Positions 1 through 7,699 of a stretch of 22,968 nucleotides of DNA are shown here, piece by piece (the first letter of the stretch is position 1; the number at the start of each line of letters is the position of its first letter). A program made the translations under genes and the position numbers. The stretch comes from Desulfobacteraceae bacterium. GTDB taxonomy: Bacteria; Desulfobacterota; Desulfobacteria; Desulfobacterales; Desulfobacteraceae. Where the stretch lies: NCBI GenBank assembly GCA_030638935.1, contig DAOWDR010000544.1, forward strand, positions 1 to 22,968. Direction: 5' to 3'. Below the pieces are notes generated by a model. It was given only the letters and a program-made list of their open reading frames with translations. It had not been told where the DNA came from and made no database searches.

Positions 1-1
1 C

Positions 2-199
2 CGGGCCATGGATATTCTTTGTTTGACTTATGCCAAAAAAAGACGCATATATGGCTTCAGTCAAAAACGGCAACGCTCCTTTTTTATTGATGATATTGAG
101 AAAAGGCTGACTCAATACGAGAAAAGTGTCTGGGCCAGGGAAAATAAAAAGGCTATCCAATTGGAATTGTTTGCAGGAGATATCTCCCATAAAAGATAA
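2..199 (+). CDS. C-terminal fragment of a UvrD/PcrA-type DNA helicase (5' end outside window)
   Basis: The reading frame is open to the window edge and codes for about 65 residues before a TAA stop at 197-199. The first visible residues are Arg-Ala-Met-Asp followed by a hydrophobic strand. This fits the end of SF1 helicase motif VI (consensus ...VAMTRAKD.L.L), where the Arg contacts ATP gamma-phosphate. The later Phe-Ile-Asp-Asp-Ile-Glu resembles the 'SRFL.DI' element found just after motif VI in UvrD/PcrA/Rep. The tail is short and charged. The ATG at position 8 is internal, not a start. UvrD-type proteins unwind DNA in repair. The family call rests on this short tail only, so RecB-like or other SF1 helicases remain possible. 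Confidence 0.6.
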   Translation, partial: RAMDILCLTYAKKRRIYGFSQKRQRSFFIDDIEKRLTQYEKSVWARENKKAIQLELFAGDISHKR

Positions 200-200
200 A

Positions 201-230
201 ATTAGCACAGGCAACATTAGCACAGGCAAC
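201..230 (+). repeat. Perfect 15-bp tandem duplication between two genes
   Basis: The unit ATTAGCACAGGCAAC occurs twice head to tail, at 201-215 and 216-230, directly after the helicase stop codon. Two exact copies without further decay suggest a recent slippage or duplication event. It has only two copies and no spacers, so it is not a CRISPR. No regulatory meaning is evident. Confidence 0.9.
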
Positions 231-268
231 AATAAAACAGAAAAATAAAATACCCGGGAAAAAAGAAA

Positions 269-655
269 ATGAACGACAAAATATTCAAAACAATTGAACT
301 GGAAAACAAACAGAGACTGGAAATTTGTGATGAATCCAGGAAGATCGGGGCAGACGCCTATGTGGTGATCATGAAGGCCCGGATACAAATCCAGGTCCAA
401 AAGGATCTTTTTGGGGCACAGGAGATATCAGATATCCAGTTTGCCGATATGCTGGATATCCTTGGAAATGACATCCTATATGAATACAAGAATGAGCGAA
501 ACATGATCATGGCCAGTGAAAAGGACCAGGTTTTTGAAGCCCTGGTTGAAACCTTTTTAAAGAACATGGTGCCATATATCGCAAAACCCATATTTCCGGG
601 AAAGATGATATTAAAGGAATACAGGGAAAGGATTGAAAAGAAAAACAAATATTGA
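269..655 (+). CDS. Conserved-looking hypothetical protein, 128 residues
   Basis: I do not recognise the family. The protein is soluble, charged and mixed alpha/beta in appearance, with no signal peptide, membrane segment or cysteine cluster (its only Cys is near residue 20). The N-terminal half alternates beta-like hydrophobic stretches (around residues 30-45). The C-terminal third is helical and ends in a basic Lys/Arg-rich tail. The start has a modest purine-rich ribosome site (GGGAAAAAAG) just upstream. It sits 69 bases after the helicase end and just ahead of the lytic transglycosylase on the same strand, and would overlap that gene if the latter started at the TTG at 633. Codon use resembles its neighbours, so it is probably a real native gene. 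Confidence 0.7.
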   Translation: MNDKIFKTIELENKQRLEICDESRKIGADAYVVIMKARIQIQVQKDLFGAQEISDIQFADMLDILGNDILYEYKNERNMIMASEKDQVFEALVETFLKNMVPYIAKPIFPGKMILKEYRERIEKKNKY

Positions 656-674
656 TAAAGGCGATTCAGGCGCC

Positions 675-1262
675 ATGGATAGGCCTTGGTGGGTTTTTTC
701 TCCTTTAACCATCCTGGTGATTTTCCTCTGTCTTTTTCCGGGCCTATCCCAGGCTGATATCTACAAGTATATTGACAGTGAAGGTATTGTTCACTACACC
801 AATACCCCCACCTCATCGGATTATATATTATATATCAGGGAAAAATCGGCACGGATAAAGGCCAGATCTATCTTTCGGGCATATGATTCCATCATTCAAA
901 AAGCCCAGGCAAAATACGGGATTGAGTTTTCCCTGATCAAAGCTGTGATTCAAGCCGAGTCCGGTTTTAACCCCCGGGCGGTTTCAAAAAAAGGGGCCAA
1001 GGGTCTCATGCAGATCATGCCGGATAATTACAAGACCCTGTCCGTATCAGATCCCTTTGATCCGTCCCAGAATATCATGGGGGGGACAAGGTATTTGAAA
1101 CGGCTTTTAAACCGGTATGATGACAAACTGCCCCTGGCCCTTGCCGCCTACAATGCAGGGCCTGAAGCTGTGGATAGATATGGGCGGATCCCGCCCTTCA
1201 AAGAAACCAGAACCTATGTTCAAAAGGTCATGACCCTGTACAGCCGGTATAAAAATATTTAA
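675..1262 (+). CDS. Secreted lytic transglycosylase (SLT/LysM-less type) with DUF4124-like N-terminus
   Basis: This enzyme cleaves the MurNAc-GlcNAc bond of peptidoglycan and acts in the periplasm. From ATG 675 the protein has 195 residues. Residues 1-27 form a signal peptide ending Leu-Ser-Gln-Ala. A short segment with Tyr-Lys-Tyr-Ile-Asp and His-Tyr-Thr-Asn follows, typical of the DUF4124 module often fused to SLT domains. The SLT domain has the catalytic Glu95 in QAESGFNP, then GLMQIMP and the AYNAGP motif near the end. An in-frame TTG at 633 would add 14 charged residues ahead of the signal peptide and overlap the previous gene, so ATG 675 is preferred although its ribosome site is weak. 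The 3' end overlaps the convergent galU stop by four bases. Confidence 0.88.
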   Translation: MDRPWWVFSPLTILVIFLCLFPGLSQADIYKYIDSEGIVHYTNTPTSSDYILYIREKSARIKARSIFRAYDSIIQKAQAKYGIEFSLIKAVIQAESGFNPRAVSKKGAKGLMQIMPDNYKTLSVSDPFDPSQNIMGGTRYLKRLLNRYDDKLPLALAAYNAGPEAVDRYGRIPPFKETRTYVQKVMTLYSRYKNI

Positions 1263-2131
1263 AAGTCTTTTTGAATTTCTTTGATAAAATTGATCAGCTT
1301 CTCTCTCATGTCCGGCCGTTCCAGGGCAAAGGCCAGATTGGCCATCTGAAATCCTGCCTTGTCTCCGCAATCAAACCGACTGCCCTTAAATTTATATCCA
1401 AAGATGGGCTGCTCTTTGAGCAGGGCTTTCATGGCATCGGTGAGCTGAATTTCCCCGCCCGCACCTTTCTCTTTTTTGCCCAGGTGTTTAAAAATATTGG
1501 GTGTCAGGATATACCGACCAATGATGGCAAGATTGGAAGGCGCTTCTTTCGGATCTGGTTTTTCCACCATGTCATCAATTCTGAAAATATCTTTTTCCAA
1601 TTGAGATGCATCTAAAATACCGTATTTGTCGGTCTGGTCTTTATCCACTTCCATTACCGCTGCAATGGAGGCCCGGAACCGGTCGAATTTTTGCACCATT
1701 TCAGTTAATACCGGCCTGTCGGTTTGAATCAGATCGTCTGCAAGGAGGACGGCAAAGGGCTCGTCTCCCACGATATCCCTGGCACACCAGATGGCATGGC
1801 CCAATCCAAGGGGTTCATTCTGGCGGGTATAGATAATGGTGCCGGTTTTGGGGACCAGTTCCTGGATCTGCTTGAGCAGATCTGTCTTTCCCTTGTTCTT
1901 AAGGGTCAATTCGACTTCAAAGCATCGATCAAAATGGTCTTCCAGGGCTTTTTTACCCCTGCCGGTCACAAAAATAATCTGTTCAATCCCTGCATCAAAG
2001 GCTTCTTCCACTGCATATTGAATAAGCGGCTTGTCAACCACTGGGAGCATTTCCTTGGCCATGGCTTTTGTGGCGGGGATAAACCGGGTGCCAAGTCCTG
2101 CCACCGGGAAAACTGCTTTCTTGATCTTCAT
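1259..2131 (-). CDS. galU: UTP-glucose-1-phosphate uridylyltransferase
   Basis: GalU makes UDP-glucose from UTP and glucose-1-phosphate for lipopolysaccharide, exopolysaccharide and glycan synthesis in the cytoplasm. The 290-residue length is normal for bacterial GalU. The N-terminus has the nucleotide-binding signature GLGTRFIPATK (residues 12-22), followed by the Lys-Glu-Met-Leu-Pro and VDKPLIQYAVEEA segments. Further on are LGLGHA, the DD of the LLADD metal site, and VEKP, all hallmarks of the family. AAGGAG lies six bases before the ATG. The gene converges on the lytic transglycosylase with a four-base overlap, so there is no room for a separate terminator between them. Confidence 0.96.
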   Translation of the reverse strand: MKIKKAVFPVAGLGTRFIPATKAMAKEMLPVVDKPLIQYAVEEAFDAGIEQIIFVTGRGKKALEDHFDRCFEVELTLKNKGKTDLLKQIQELVPKTGTIIYTRQNEPLGLGHAIWCARDIVGDEPFAVLLADDLIQTDRPVLTEMVQKFDRFRASIAAVMEVDKDQTDKYGILDASQLEKDIFRIDDMVEKPDPKEAPSNLAIIGRYILTPNIFKHLGKKEKGAGGEIQLTDAMKALLKEQPIFGYKFKGSRFDCGDKAGFQMANLAFALERPDMREKLINFIKEIQKDF

Positions 2132-2590
2132 AACAACTCCTTGGAATTATGCTGTCTGAATAGAATAATGGGGCTCATATATCTGTTTCCAGCAAGATAA
2201 GACAAAATAGTACATCACCTGCTTTTTATTTAAAAGAGATTTAGATGTCAAATTAAATTGTTTTTTATTCAGATCCTGATCAATGGAGTTTATGCCTCGG
2301 TAGGGACCAAATTGTTTTTTACCTCGTCCATGTTCGGGAACCCCGACTGCCGAAGTTGTTAAGGTTGCATCGTTGCTTCTGATCCAAACATGGAGGTTGC
2401 ACTTATGCATTCCTTTGGGTTGTTGTCTGCAGGTCATCCCAGTCCTATCCAAACTTAACCAATTGAAATTAAACGGCAAGGGAAAATCAACTCGGTTTTT
2501 GTAAGTATTGGTATGTATATTGCTATATTTTAGATTTTCTAAATAAATATTGAGGAAAAATAACTAAAATTAACAGCACAAGGAGAAGTT
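2132..2590. other. 459-base gene-free stretch between galU and wtpA
   Basis: No convincing gene lies here. A 110-codon open frame on the minus strand (2147-2479) has odd composition and no recognisable motif. The stretch must hold the divergent promoters of galU and the importer operon. Visible structure includes a direct repeat AAATTGTTTTTTA at 2255-2267 and 2309-2321, and a possible three-helix fold at 2297-2353. The last 90 bases before wtpA are very AT-rich. A TTGTAA (2499-2504) and TATATT (2524-2529) pair there is a poor promoter match with a 19-base spacer. The middle (2280-2460) has higher GC than its flanks and could be the remnant of a lost gene or mobile element. Confidence 0.6.
2297..2353 (+). 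other. Possible three-way-junction RNA element upstream of wtpA
   Basis: Three helices nest without gaps. P1 is TCGGTAG 2297-2303 with CTGCCGA 2347-2353 (one G-U). P2 is GGAC 2304-2307 with GTCC 2326-2329. P3 is TCGGG 2334-2338 with CCCGA 2342-2346 and a three-base loop. P1 abuts both P2 and P3 directly, and only four bases (2330-2333) separate P2 from P3. The pairing is seen directly. That it is a functional RNA is inference, and P2 is short. It could be a regulatory leader of the tungstate importer or the relic of an unrelated element. Confidence 0.3.
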
Positions 2591-3580
2591 ATGGGAAAAA
2601 TTAAAAAAAGAGTGGTTATTTTAAACGCTATTTTGACCGGGATAATGGCACTGGTTCTTGTCTTGCCTGTTCAGGCAGGACCCCGGGGTAAACTAACCAT
2701 TTTCCATGCAGGCAGTTTAACCGTACCTTTTGCAAAAATTGAAAAGGCATTTGAAGCTAAATATCCCGATGTTGACTTGCAAAGAGAGGCAGGCGGCAGT
2801 ACCAAAATGGCACGCCTTATTTCAGAAGTGGGTAAACCGGCCGATATTATGGCATCGGCAGACTATAAAGTAATTGACAACAATCTGATTCCTGGATTTG
2901 CAAACTGGAATCTAAGGTTTGCAACCAACCAGTTAGTTCTTTGTTATACTGACCAAAGCCGCTATGCAGGTCAGATCACAAATAAGAACTGGTATGAGAT
3001 ATTGCAAAAAAAAGAGGTGGTTTGGGGTCATTCCGATCAAAACCTTGATCCATGCGGATATCGCAGTCTCATGGTGTTACAGCTGGCTGAAAAATTTTAC
3101 AATATCGAAGGCCTTTCTCAAAAACTTATTGACAACCGTCCCAAAAAAAATATCCGGCCAAAATCAGTTGAACTGGTCAATCTTCTTAAGACCGGAAATA
3201 TGGATTATGCCTGGGAGTATATGTCTGTAGCTATTCAGCATGACCTCAAATATGTAAAGCTCGACGATCATATTAACCTTGGCAATTACAAGTATGATGG
3301 GTTTTACAAACAGGCCCGGGTAAAAGTTACCGGGAAAAAACCCAACACATGGATTACAAAACAAGGACAATCCTGCACCTATGGAATTACCATGATCAAG
3401 GATGCACCCAATCCTGAGGCAGCAACTGCATTCTTAAGTTTTCTTCTTTCCCCGGAGCATGGTTTAAAAACCTTAAAAGAGATGGGCCAGCCCCCATTTA
3501 TACCTGGCCGTATTCCCTCACAGGAAATGGCAGACAAGCTTCCAGCCCAAATAAAACCTTTGGTGGAAGTAAAAAACTAA
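2591..3580 (+). CDS. wtpA: Tungstate/molybdate ABC transporter, periplasmic binding protein
   Basis: This is the extracytoplasmic receptor that captures tungstate (or molybdate) for import. The 329-residue protein starts with a signal peptide (basic residues 2-7, hydrophobic core, cleavage after Val-Gln-Ala29). The mature part opens with a strand followed by HAGSLTVPF, the oxyanion-binding Ser region of the ModA/WtpA family. Later come GGSTKMARLI, ADIMASADY, DPCGYRSLM and YAWEYMSVA, which match the WtpA subgroup better than classical ModA. AAGGAG stands six bases before the ATG. It is the first gene of wtpABC. WtpA proteins usually prefer tungstate, and a tungsten-type oxidoreductase lies elsewhere in this window, but substrate preference cannot be proven from sequence alone. 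Confidence 0.9.
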   Translation: MGKIKKRVVILNAILTGIMALVLVLPVQAGPRGKLTIFHAGSLTVPFAKIEKAFEAKYPDVDLQREAGGSTKMARLISEVGKPADIMASADYKVIDNNLIPGFANWNLRFATNQLVLCYTDQSRYAGQITNKNWYEILQKKEVVWGHSDQNLDPCGYRSLMVLQLAEKFYNIEGLSQKLIDNRPKKNIRPKSVELVNLLKTGNMDYAWEYMSVAIQHDLKYVKLDDHINLGNYKYDGFYKQARVKVTGKKPNTWITKQGQSCTYGITMIKDAPNPEAATAFLSFLLSPEHGLKTLKEMGQPPFIPGRIPSQEMADKLPAQIKPLVEVKN

Positions 3581-3587
3581 GCAAAAA

Positions 3588-4367
3588 ATGAAAAGGATTG
3601 AACCCTTAAACTGGCTGTTCATGTTTATCAGCCTGCCCCTGATTCTTCTTCTGACATTGCCCCTGATCAAAATGACATTTCAGCCCTCCGTTGAAATGAT
3701 GATAGAGACAATTACAGACAAGGATGTGGTGAATGCCATTGCAAGATCCATAGGTCTGTCCCTTTGCGCAGGTATTCTTTCCTTTGCAATGGGAACTCCC
3801 CTTGCCTACCTTTTGGCCAGAAAAAGAATTCTTGGTAAAAGAATAATTGAAGGGATCATAGATTTACCGATCATGATCCCCCACCCTGTTGTGGGCATTG
3901 CCATTCTCAGCCTGACCGGAAGAAACAATCCAATCGGCAGGTTTCTGTCCGATGTCGGAATTCAAATTATGGGCACAAAGACCGGTATTGTTTGTGTTTT
4001 GCTTTTTGTGGGCCTGCCCTTTTATGTGAACACGGTAAAGGCCGGATTTGAAAGTGTTCCCGTCAAATTGGAAAATGCCTCCCGTACCCTTGGTGCGGGA
4101 GCATTTACAACATTTATACGCATTACTTTACCCTTGACCTGGCGGCACATGATTTTGGGTATTATCATGTGTACGGCCAGGGCCATCAGCGAATTCGGAG
4201 CGGTTGTCATAGTTGCCTATCATCCCATGACAGCACCTGTTATGATTTACGAAAGGTTCACCGCCTATGGACTCAAATACTCACAGCCAATTGCTGTCTG
4301 GTTGATTTTTATTTCATTTGTCCTGTTTGTTATTTTGCGCATGCTGTCAAAATCAATTGAGCAATAG
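3588..4367 (+). CDS. wtpB: Tungstate/molybdate ABC transporter, permease subunit
   Basis: This 259-residue inner-membrane protein forms the channel of the importer. It has about six hydrophobic membrane segments, the first near residues 10-28. The cytoplasmic coupling loop that docks on the ATPase is visible as ENASRTLGAGAFTTFIRITLP (EAA-type motif with the conserved Gly). The late segment RAISEFGAVVIVAYHP is characteristic of ModB/WtpB permeases. The start lies only seven bases after the wtpA stop and has no good ribosome site, so translation is probably coupled to wtpA. Confidence 0.9.
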   Translation: MKRIEPLNWLFMFISLPLILLLTLPLIKMTFQPSVEMMIETITDKDVVNAIARSIGLSLCAGILSFAMGTPLAYLLARKRILGKRIIEGIIDLPIMIPHPVVGIAILSLTGRNNPIGRFLSDVGIQIMGTKTGIVCVLLFVGLPFYVNTVKAGFESVPVKLENASRTLGAGAFTTFIRITLPLTWRHMILGIIMCTARAISEFGAVVIVAYHPMTAPVMIYERFTAYGLKYSQPIAVWLIFISFVLFVILRMLSKSIEQ

Positions 4368-4380
4368 TGAAAATTTTTAC

Positions 4381-5421
4381 ATGATCTATTTAAAAAATAT
4401 CAATTTGACCCTTCCTTCTTTTGCACTTACGGATATTAACCTTTATATTCAAAAAAATGATTTTTTTTCACTTATTGGCCCCACGGGATCAGGAAAGTCT
4501 TTATTGCTGGAAGGAATTATGGGCCTTATTCCATTTTCAAGCGGGAATCTAATTCTTGAAAACCGTGATATTACAAGTCTTGCCGTTGAAAAACGAAACC
4601 TTGCCATTGTTTACCAGGATTTTGCACTCTTCCCCCATTTGGATGTTACACAAAATATATTGTATGGGGTTCCATATCATGGGATACCCAAACAGACCGC
4701 ACAAAAAAGATTTGATTATCTTGTCTCAACACTGGGGCTTGGAAAAATTATTAAAAGATATCCCGAAAATCTAAGTGGCGGTGAAAAACAGAGGGTAGCC
4801 CTTGCAAGATCCCTGATTTTTAATCCGGACGTACTTCTGCTGGATGAACCTTTGTCTGCTTTGGATCCGGTTTTTCGTGAAGAGGCTAAACAGCTTTTAA
4901 AAAATATCCATGGGGAACTTGGAATCACGATGATCATGGTATCTCATAATTTTTCCGATGTGTTATACCTTGCCAACAGAGGTGCTATTATAAAGAACGG
5001 CAAAATCATGCAGCAGGGAGATATCATATCCATTTTTGAAAGGCCGAATTCTGAATTTACAGCTTCTTTTGTCGGGATGAAAAATATCAATCCCATTTGC
5101 CTGGAAAATGGGAAAATGGTTATTAAAGAAAATAATATTAAAATAATATTGGCACATAAGCCAAAGCATACTGATGAATATATGGGTATACGGCCTGAAG
5201 ATATCTCTCTAAAAGCCTTTGACTCAGAGAAGTTTCAAAATCGCTTTAAAGGGGAAATTAAAAAAATAACCAGCAATGGGATATTTTTAAATATTTATTT
5301 GCAGACTGAAAATTTCCGGTTTGAAGCAATCTGGCCGAGAAGCTATCTTCGGGATCATGATCTTGAAATAGGTAAAACCGTTGTGTTTGGATTCCATCCT
5401 GAATCTGTCCATACTTTTTAA
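4381..5421 (+). CDS. wtpC: Tungstate/molybdate ABC transporter, ATP-binding subunit
   Basis: This subunit hydrolyses ATP to drive oxyanion uptake. The 346-residue protein carries Walker A GPTGSGKS (33-40), a Q-loop (YQDFALFPHL), the ABC signature LSGGEKQR starting at 131, Walker B ending in Asp155-Glu156, and the switch His189. The C-terminal 110 residues form a TOBE/Mop-like regulatory domain (GIRPEDISL onwards), usual in molybdate and tungstate importers. The frame is open upstream to 4318, but that extension would lie inside wtpB. ATG 4381 starts exactly where family similarity begins, 13 bases after wtpB. The ribosome site is weak. No hairpin terminator is seen after the stop. Confidence 0.9.
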   Translation: MIYLKNINLTLPSFALTDINLYIQKNDFFSLIGPTGSGKSLLLEGIMGLIPFSSGNLILENRDITSLAVEKRNLAIVYQDFALFPHLDVTQNILYGVPYHGIPKQTAQKRFDYLVSTLGLGKIIKRYPENLSGGEKQRVALARSLIFNPDVLLLDEPLSALDPVFREEAKQLLKNIHGELGITMIMVSHNFSDVLYLANRGAIIKNGKIMQQGDIISIFERPNSEFTASFVGMKNINPICLENGKMVIKENNIKIILAHKPKHTDEYMGIRPEDISLKAFDSEKFQNRFKGEIKKITSNGIFLNIYLQTENFRFEAIWPRSYLRDHDLEIGKTVVFGFHPESVHTF

Positions 5422-5482
5422 ACCAATGGTCATAATCTATGAATTCAAAAGCAATTATCCTGTTTGTTCGGACTGTATCCGT

Positions 5483-5511
5483 TTGACATTATTATATTTT
5501 TTTTGTATAGT
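5483..5511 (+). promoter_or_regulatory. Near-consensus sigma-70 promoter for the YkgJ-like gene
   Basis: A perfect -35 box TTGACA (5483-5488) and a -10 box TATAGT (5506-5511) are separated by exactly 17 bases. Transcription would start near 5518, giving a leader of about 38 bases before the ATG at 5556. The spacer is an AT-rich T-run. This makes the downstream gene independent of the wtp operon. Confidence 0.75.
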
Positions 5512-5555
5512 CCACACCTTTAAGTGACCTGTTACAAACTGATGAGGATCTGCCA

Positions 5556-6341
5556 ATGAATGATGATATAAAGAAAACATCTGAAATACCACCTGAACAG
5601 ATGAGCCTGAAAAGCCGGTTTAAGTTCAAGTGCCACAAAGGTGTTAAATGTTTTACCGATTGCTGCCGGGGCATTGATATAATGCTCACCCCCTATGATA
5701 TTCTGACCATGCGTAAAAAACTGGACCTGACATCCGAGGAGTTTCTGGCTGTGTTTACCCAGCCCCAGATCCTTGAAAAAGCAGATATGCCAGTGGTGAC
5801 CATGAAGCTTTTGGATGATGAAAGAAATTCCTGTCCCTTTGTTGAAGATAAGGATGGGTGTGTCATCTATGAAGATCGTCCCACGACCTGCCGGTACTAC
5901 CCGCTGGGAGTAGGATCTTTGAGTTATTCAGGGGAGCAGGGTAAAAAAGATGAATTCTTTTTTACTGTGAAGGAAGCCCATTGTCTGGGTTTTGAAGAAG
6001 ACCATGAATGGACCGTGGCTGAATGGCGGGAAGACCAGGGAGTTAATCTTCGGGATGAGGTCAATGACGGCTGGCTGGATCTTATGGTTAGGAAAAAATC
6101 ACTTCCCGCCAGTATGAAGCTTACCGAAGAGAGTAAAAAGATATTTTTTATGGTCTGCTATAATATTGATAAATTTAAGGACTTTGTTTTTAAAAGTTCA
6201 TTCCTTGATCGGTATGAAATTCCTGCCAAGAAAATTGAAGAAATTAAGGCCGATGAGGTCAAACTGCTTCAGTTCGGATTTGAGTGGCTCAATGCAACAT
6301 TCTTTCAGACAGCCAAAGAGGAGTTCAAGGTTAAAAAATAG
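5556..6341 (+). CDS. YkgJ-like cysteine-cluster (putative Fe-S or Zn binding) protein
   Basis: The 261-residue cytoplasmic protein has the signature of the CxxCxxCC/YkgJ family. The first group is Cys26, Cys32, Cys36 and Cys37 (FKCHKGVKC...CC). The second, after about 60 residues, is CPF...GC followed by IYEDRPTTCRYYPLG. The family is thought to bind a metal ion or iron-sulfur cluster, and its role is unsettled. The C-terminal half is helical, contains one more Cys in the segment GLCF-like around residue 140, and ends in a basic tail. GAGGAT lies seven bases before the start. It is monocistronic: its own promoter lies upstream and a strong hairpin at 6381-6415 lies downstream. Confidence 0.82.
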   Translation: MNDDIKKTSEIPPEQMSLKSRFKFKCHKGVKCFTDCCRGIDIMLTPYDILTMRKKLDLTSEEFLAVFTQPQILEKADMPVVTMKLLDDERNSCPFVEDKDGCVIYEDRPTTCRYYPLGVGSLSYSGEQGKKDEFFFTVKEAHCLGFEEDHEWTVAEWREDQGVNLRDEVNDGWLDLMVRKKSLPASMKLTEESKKIFFMVCYNIDKFKDFVFKSSFLDRYEIPAKKIEEIKADEVKLLQFGFEWLNATFFQTAKEEFKVKK

Positions 6342-6380
6342 AGTTCCTTCTTTATTTGGGGTACTTAAGTTTAATAACTA

Positions 6381-6415
6381 AACAAGGGTCATGCAGTGTT
6401 TGCATGACCCTTGTT
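6381..6415. terminator. Bidirectional hairpin terminator between convergent genes
   Basis: A perfect 15-bp inverted repeat (arms 6381-6395 and 6401-6415) with a five-base loop lies 39 bases after the YkgJ-like stop and 51 bases beyond the end of the convergent dapA-like gene. The T-tracts on either side are modest (TTGTTCTCTT on plus), but the stem is long and GC-rich in its centre. Its place between convergent stops supports a shared terminator. Confidence 0.85.
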
Positions 6416-6466
6416 CTCTTTGAGGTTTGCCAGGTTCAGAACCCGTGTATCGGTCAGGTGCTCCGG

Positions 6467-7501
6467 TTAATAATCGTACCAGAGCGTTCTATGATATTCA
6501 CTATTGTTGAGCCTTTCGTCAATGTCCAGGTGGAAGAAGTCAGCAATTGGTTTAAATATGTTTGGTGTGTCTGTCTGGACCTGCTTCATGGTTTCCAATA
6601 CTCGTCTAAATCCTCTTTCTGTCATTTTTCCCAATGGTTTTCTGCAGGGCCCCGAGGGCATGCCCAAAAGCTGCATCATGGTTTTAAGGGGCAAAGGGTT
6701 CCTTGCCCGGCAGTTTACAGGGCCAAATTTTGTCTCTTCGTCAGTGGTCACCACCACAAGATCCAGCAGGGGCTTTAGATAGTTCTGGATTTTTAAGGCC
6801 TCATCATTTTTGCCCTGGTTGAGCAAGGTGACCATCTGTGTCAAGAATTTTGGCACTATATTGGCCATGACTGAAATGGAACCGCAGGCCCGGATTTCAG
6901 GGTCAGTCATCATGTCATAAACCAGTGCGTCATCCCCGGACAATATATTAAAGGTATCATCGCAGTATTTGCGGGTGAGCTTCATATTGTCAAGGTTGCC
7001 CGTGGCCTCTTTTACCGAGGTGATATTGGAACAATTTTCCGACAGGATGGCAAGATCCTGGGGCAGCATCTGGGCACCGGTTCTGCCCGGAATAATATAG
7101 GGAATGATGTCTAAATCTGGATATCGTTTTGCCACCACCTCGTAATACTCTTTTCTGATTTCAAGGGAACTTGGGCCGTTATAATAAGGGTCCACCATGA
7201 GAATCGCATCCACCCCTTCCCGGGCAGCATGGCCTGCGGCTATAATGGCTTCTTCGGTGTTGTTGCTGCCGGTTCCGGCGATGCAAAGACATTTACCCTT
7301 TGTCTGTTTTGCCGTAAGGGCAATGACATGGTCATGCTCTTTCCATTTGAATGTCGGACTTTCGCCTGTGGTCCCGGTTGCCAATATTCCGGTTATGCCA
7401 TTTTGAATCTGAAAATCAATAAGCTGTTCCAGACCTTTTTTGTCCAGTTCTCCGGCCTTGTTAAAGGGGGTGATTAATGCGGTAAAGCATCCTTGTTCCA
7501 T
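6467..7501 (-). CDS. dapA: Dihydrodipicolinate synthase family protein (DapA-like) with C-terminal extension
   Basis: DapA condenses pyruvate with aspartate semialdehyde in the lysine/diaminopimelate pathway; relatives are aldolases or lyases of the same TIM-barrel fold. The catalytic set is visible: Thr44-Thr45 in GTTGES, Tyr107 in DPYYN, Tyr135 and Arg140 in YIIPGRTG, and the Schiff-base Lys164 in SVKEATG. These match the E. coli residues Thr44, Tyr107, Tyr133, Arg138 and Lys161. At 344 residues it is about 50 longer than usual. The extra part is C-terminal, after the normal end near residue 295. AGGAG precedes the ATG by nine bases. It could be true DapA or a paralog such as an N-acetylneuraminate-lyase-like enzyme; the conserved Arg140 favours DapA. 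It has no lysine-pathway neighbours. Confidence 0.82.
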   Translation of the reverse strand: MEQGCFTALITPFNKAGELDKKGLEQLIDFQIQNGITGILATGTTGESPTFKWKEHDHVIALTAKQTKGKCLCIAGTGSNNTEEAIIAAGHAAREGVDAILMVDPYYNGPSSLEIRKEYYEVVAKRYPDLDIIPYIIPGRTGAQMLPQDLAILSENCSNITSVKEATGNLDNMKLTRKYCDDTFNILSGDDALVYDMMTDPEIRACGSISVMANIVPKFLTQMVTLLNQGKNDEALKIQNYLKPLLDLVVVTTDEETKFGPVNCRARNPLPLKTMMQLLGMPSGPCRKPLGKMTERGFRRVLETMKQVQTDTPNIFKPIADFFHLDIDERLNNSEYHRTLWYDY

Positions 7502-7615
7502 AACGACTTACTCCTGCATTGTAAAAAATAAATGATACCATTTAGGGTATTTTTAAAATCAGGTGCTATCACAAGTGGGGGGCTGGTTCAAGATTTATTA
7601 TTCCAATCAAACACC

Positions 7616-7643
7616 TTGACACCTGTGTTGAGGATACTATTAT
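7616..7643 (+). promoter_or_regulatory. Sigma-70 promoter for the TPR / 413-residue gene pair
   Basis: TTGACA (7616-7621) is followed after 16 bases by TATTAT (7638-7643). A start near 7650 gives a leader of roughly 50 bases before the TPR gene at 7700. The region between this promoter and dapA (7502-7615) must also hold the divergent dapA promoter, which I could not pin down. Confidence 0.6.
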
Positions 7644-7699
7644 ATAAGGTTTTAAGCAGAAAACAATACAAAAATAGATTTAATATAAAGGAGTTATAT

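Noticed and set aside
201..230. CRISPR-like repeat
   Set aside because: There are only two adjacent copies, without spacers.
358..816. 152-codon minus-strand frame over the 128-residue gene
   Set aside because: It overlaps two plus-strand genes with better starts and recognisable content.
2147..2479. 110-codon minus-strand frame upstream of galU
   Set aside because: The composition is odd, with no motif, and it lacks a good start; kept only as part of the gene-free stretch.
4318..4380. N-terminal extension of wtpC
   Set aside because: It lies inside wtpB and reads as Cys-rich noise; family similarity begins at ATG 4381.
7532..7699. N-terminal extension of the TPR gene
   Set aside because: It would include the promoter and leader; ATG 7700 has a good ribosome site.
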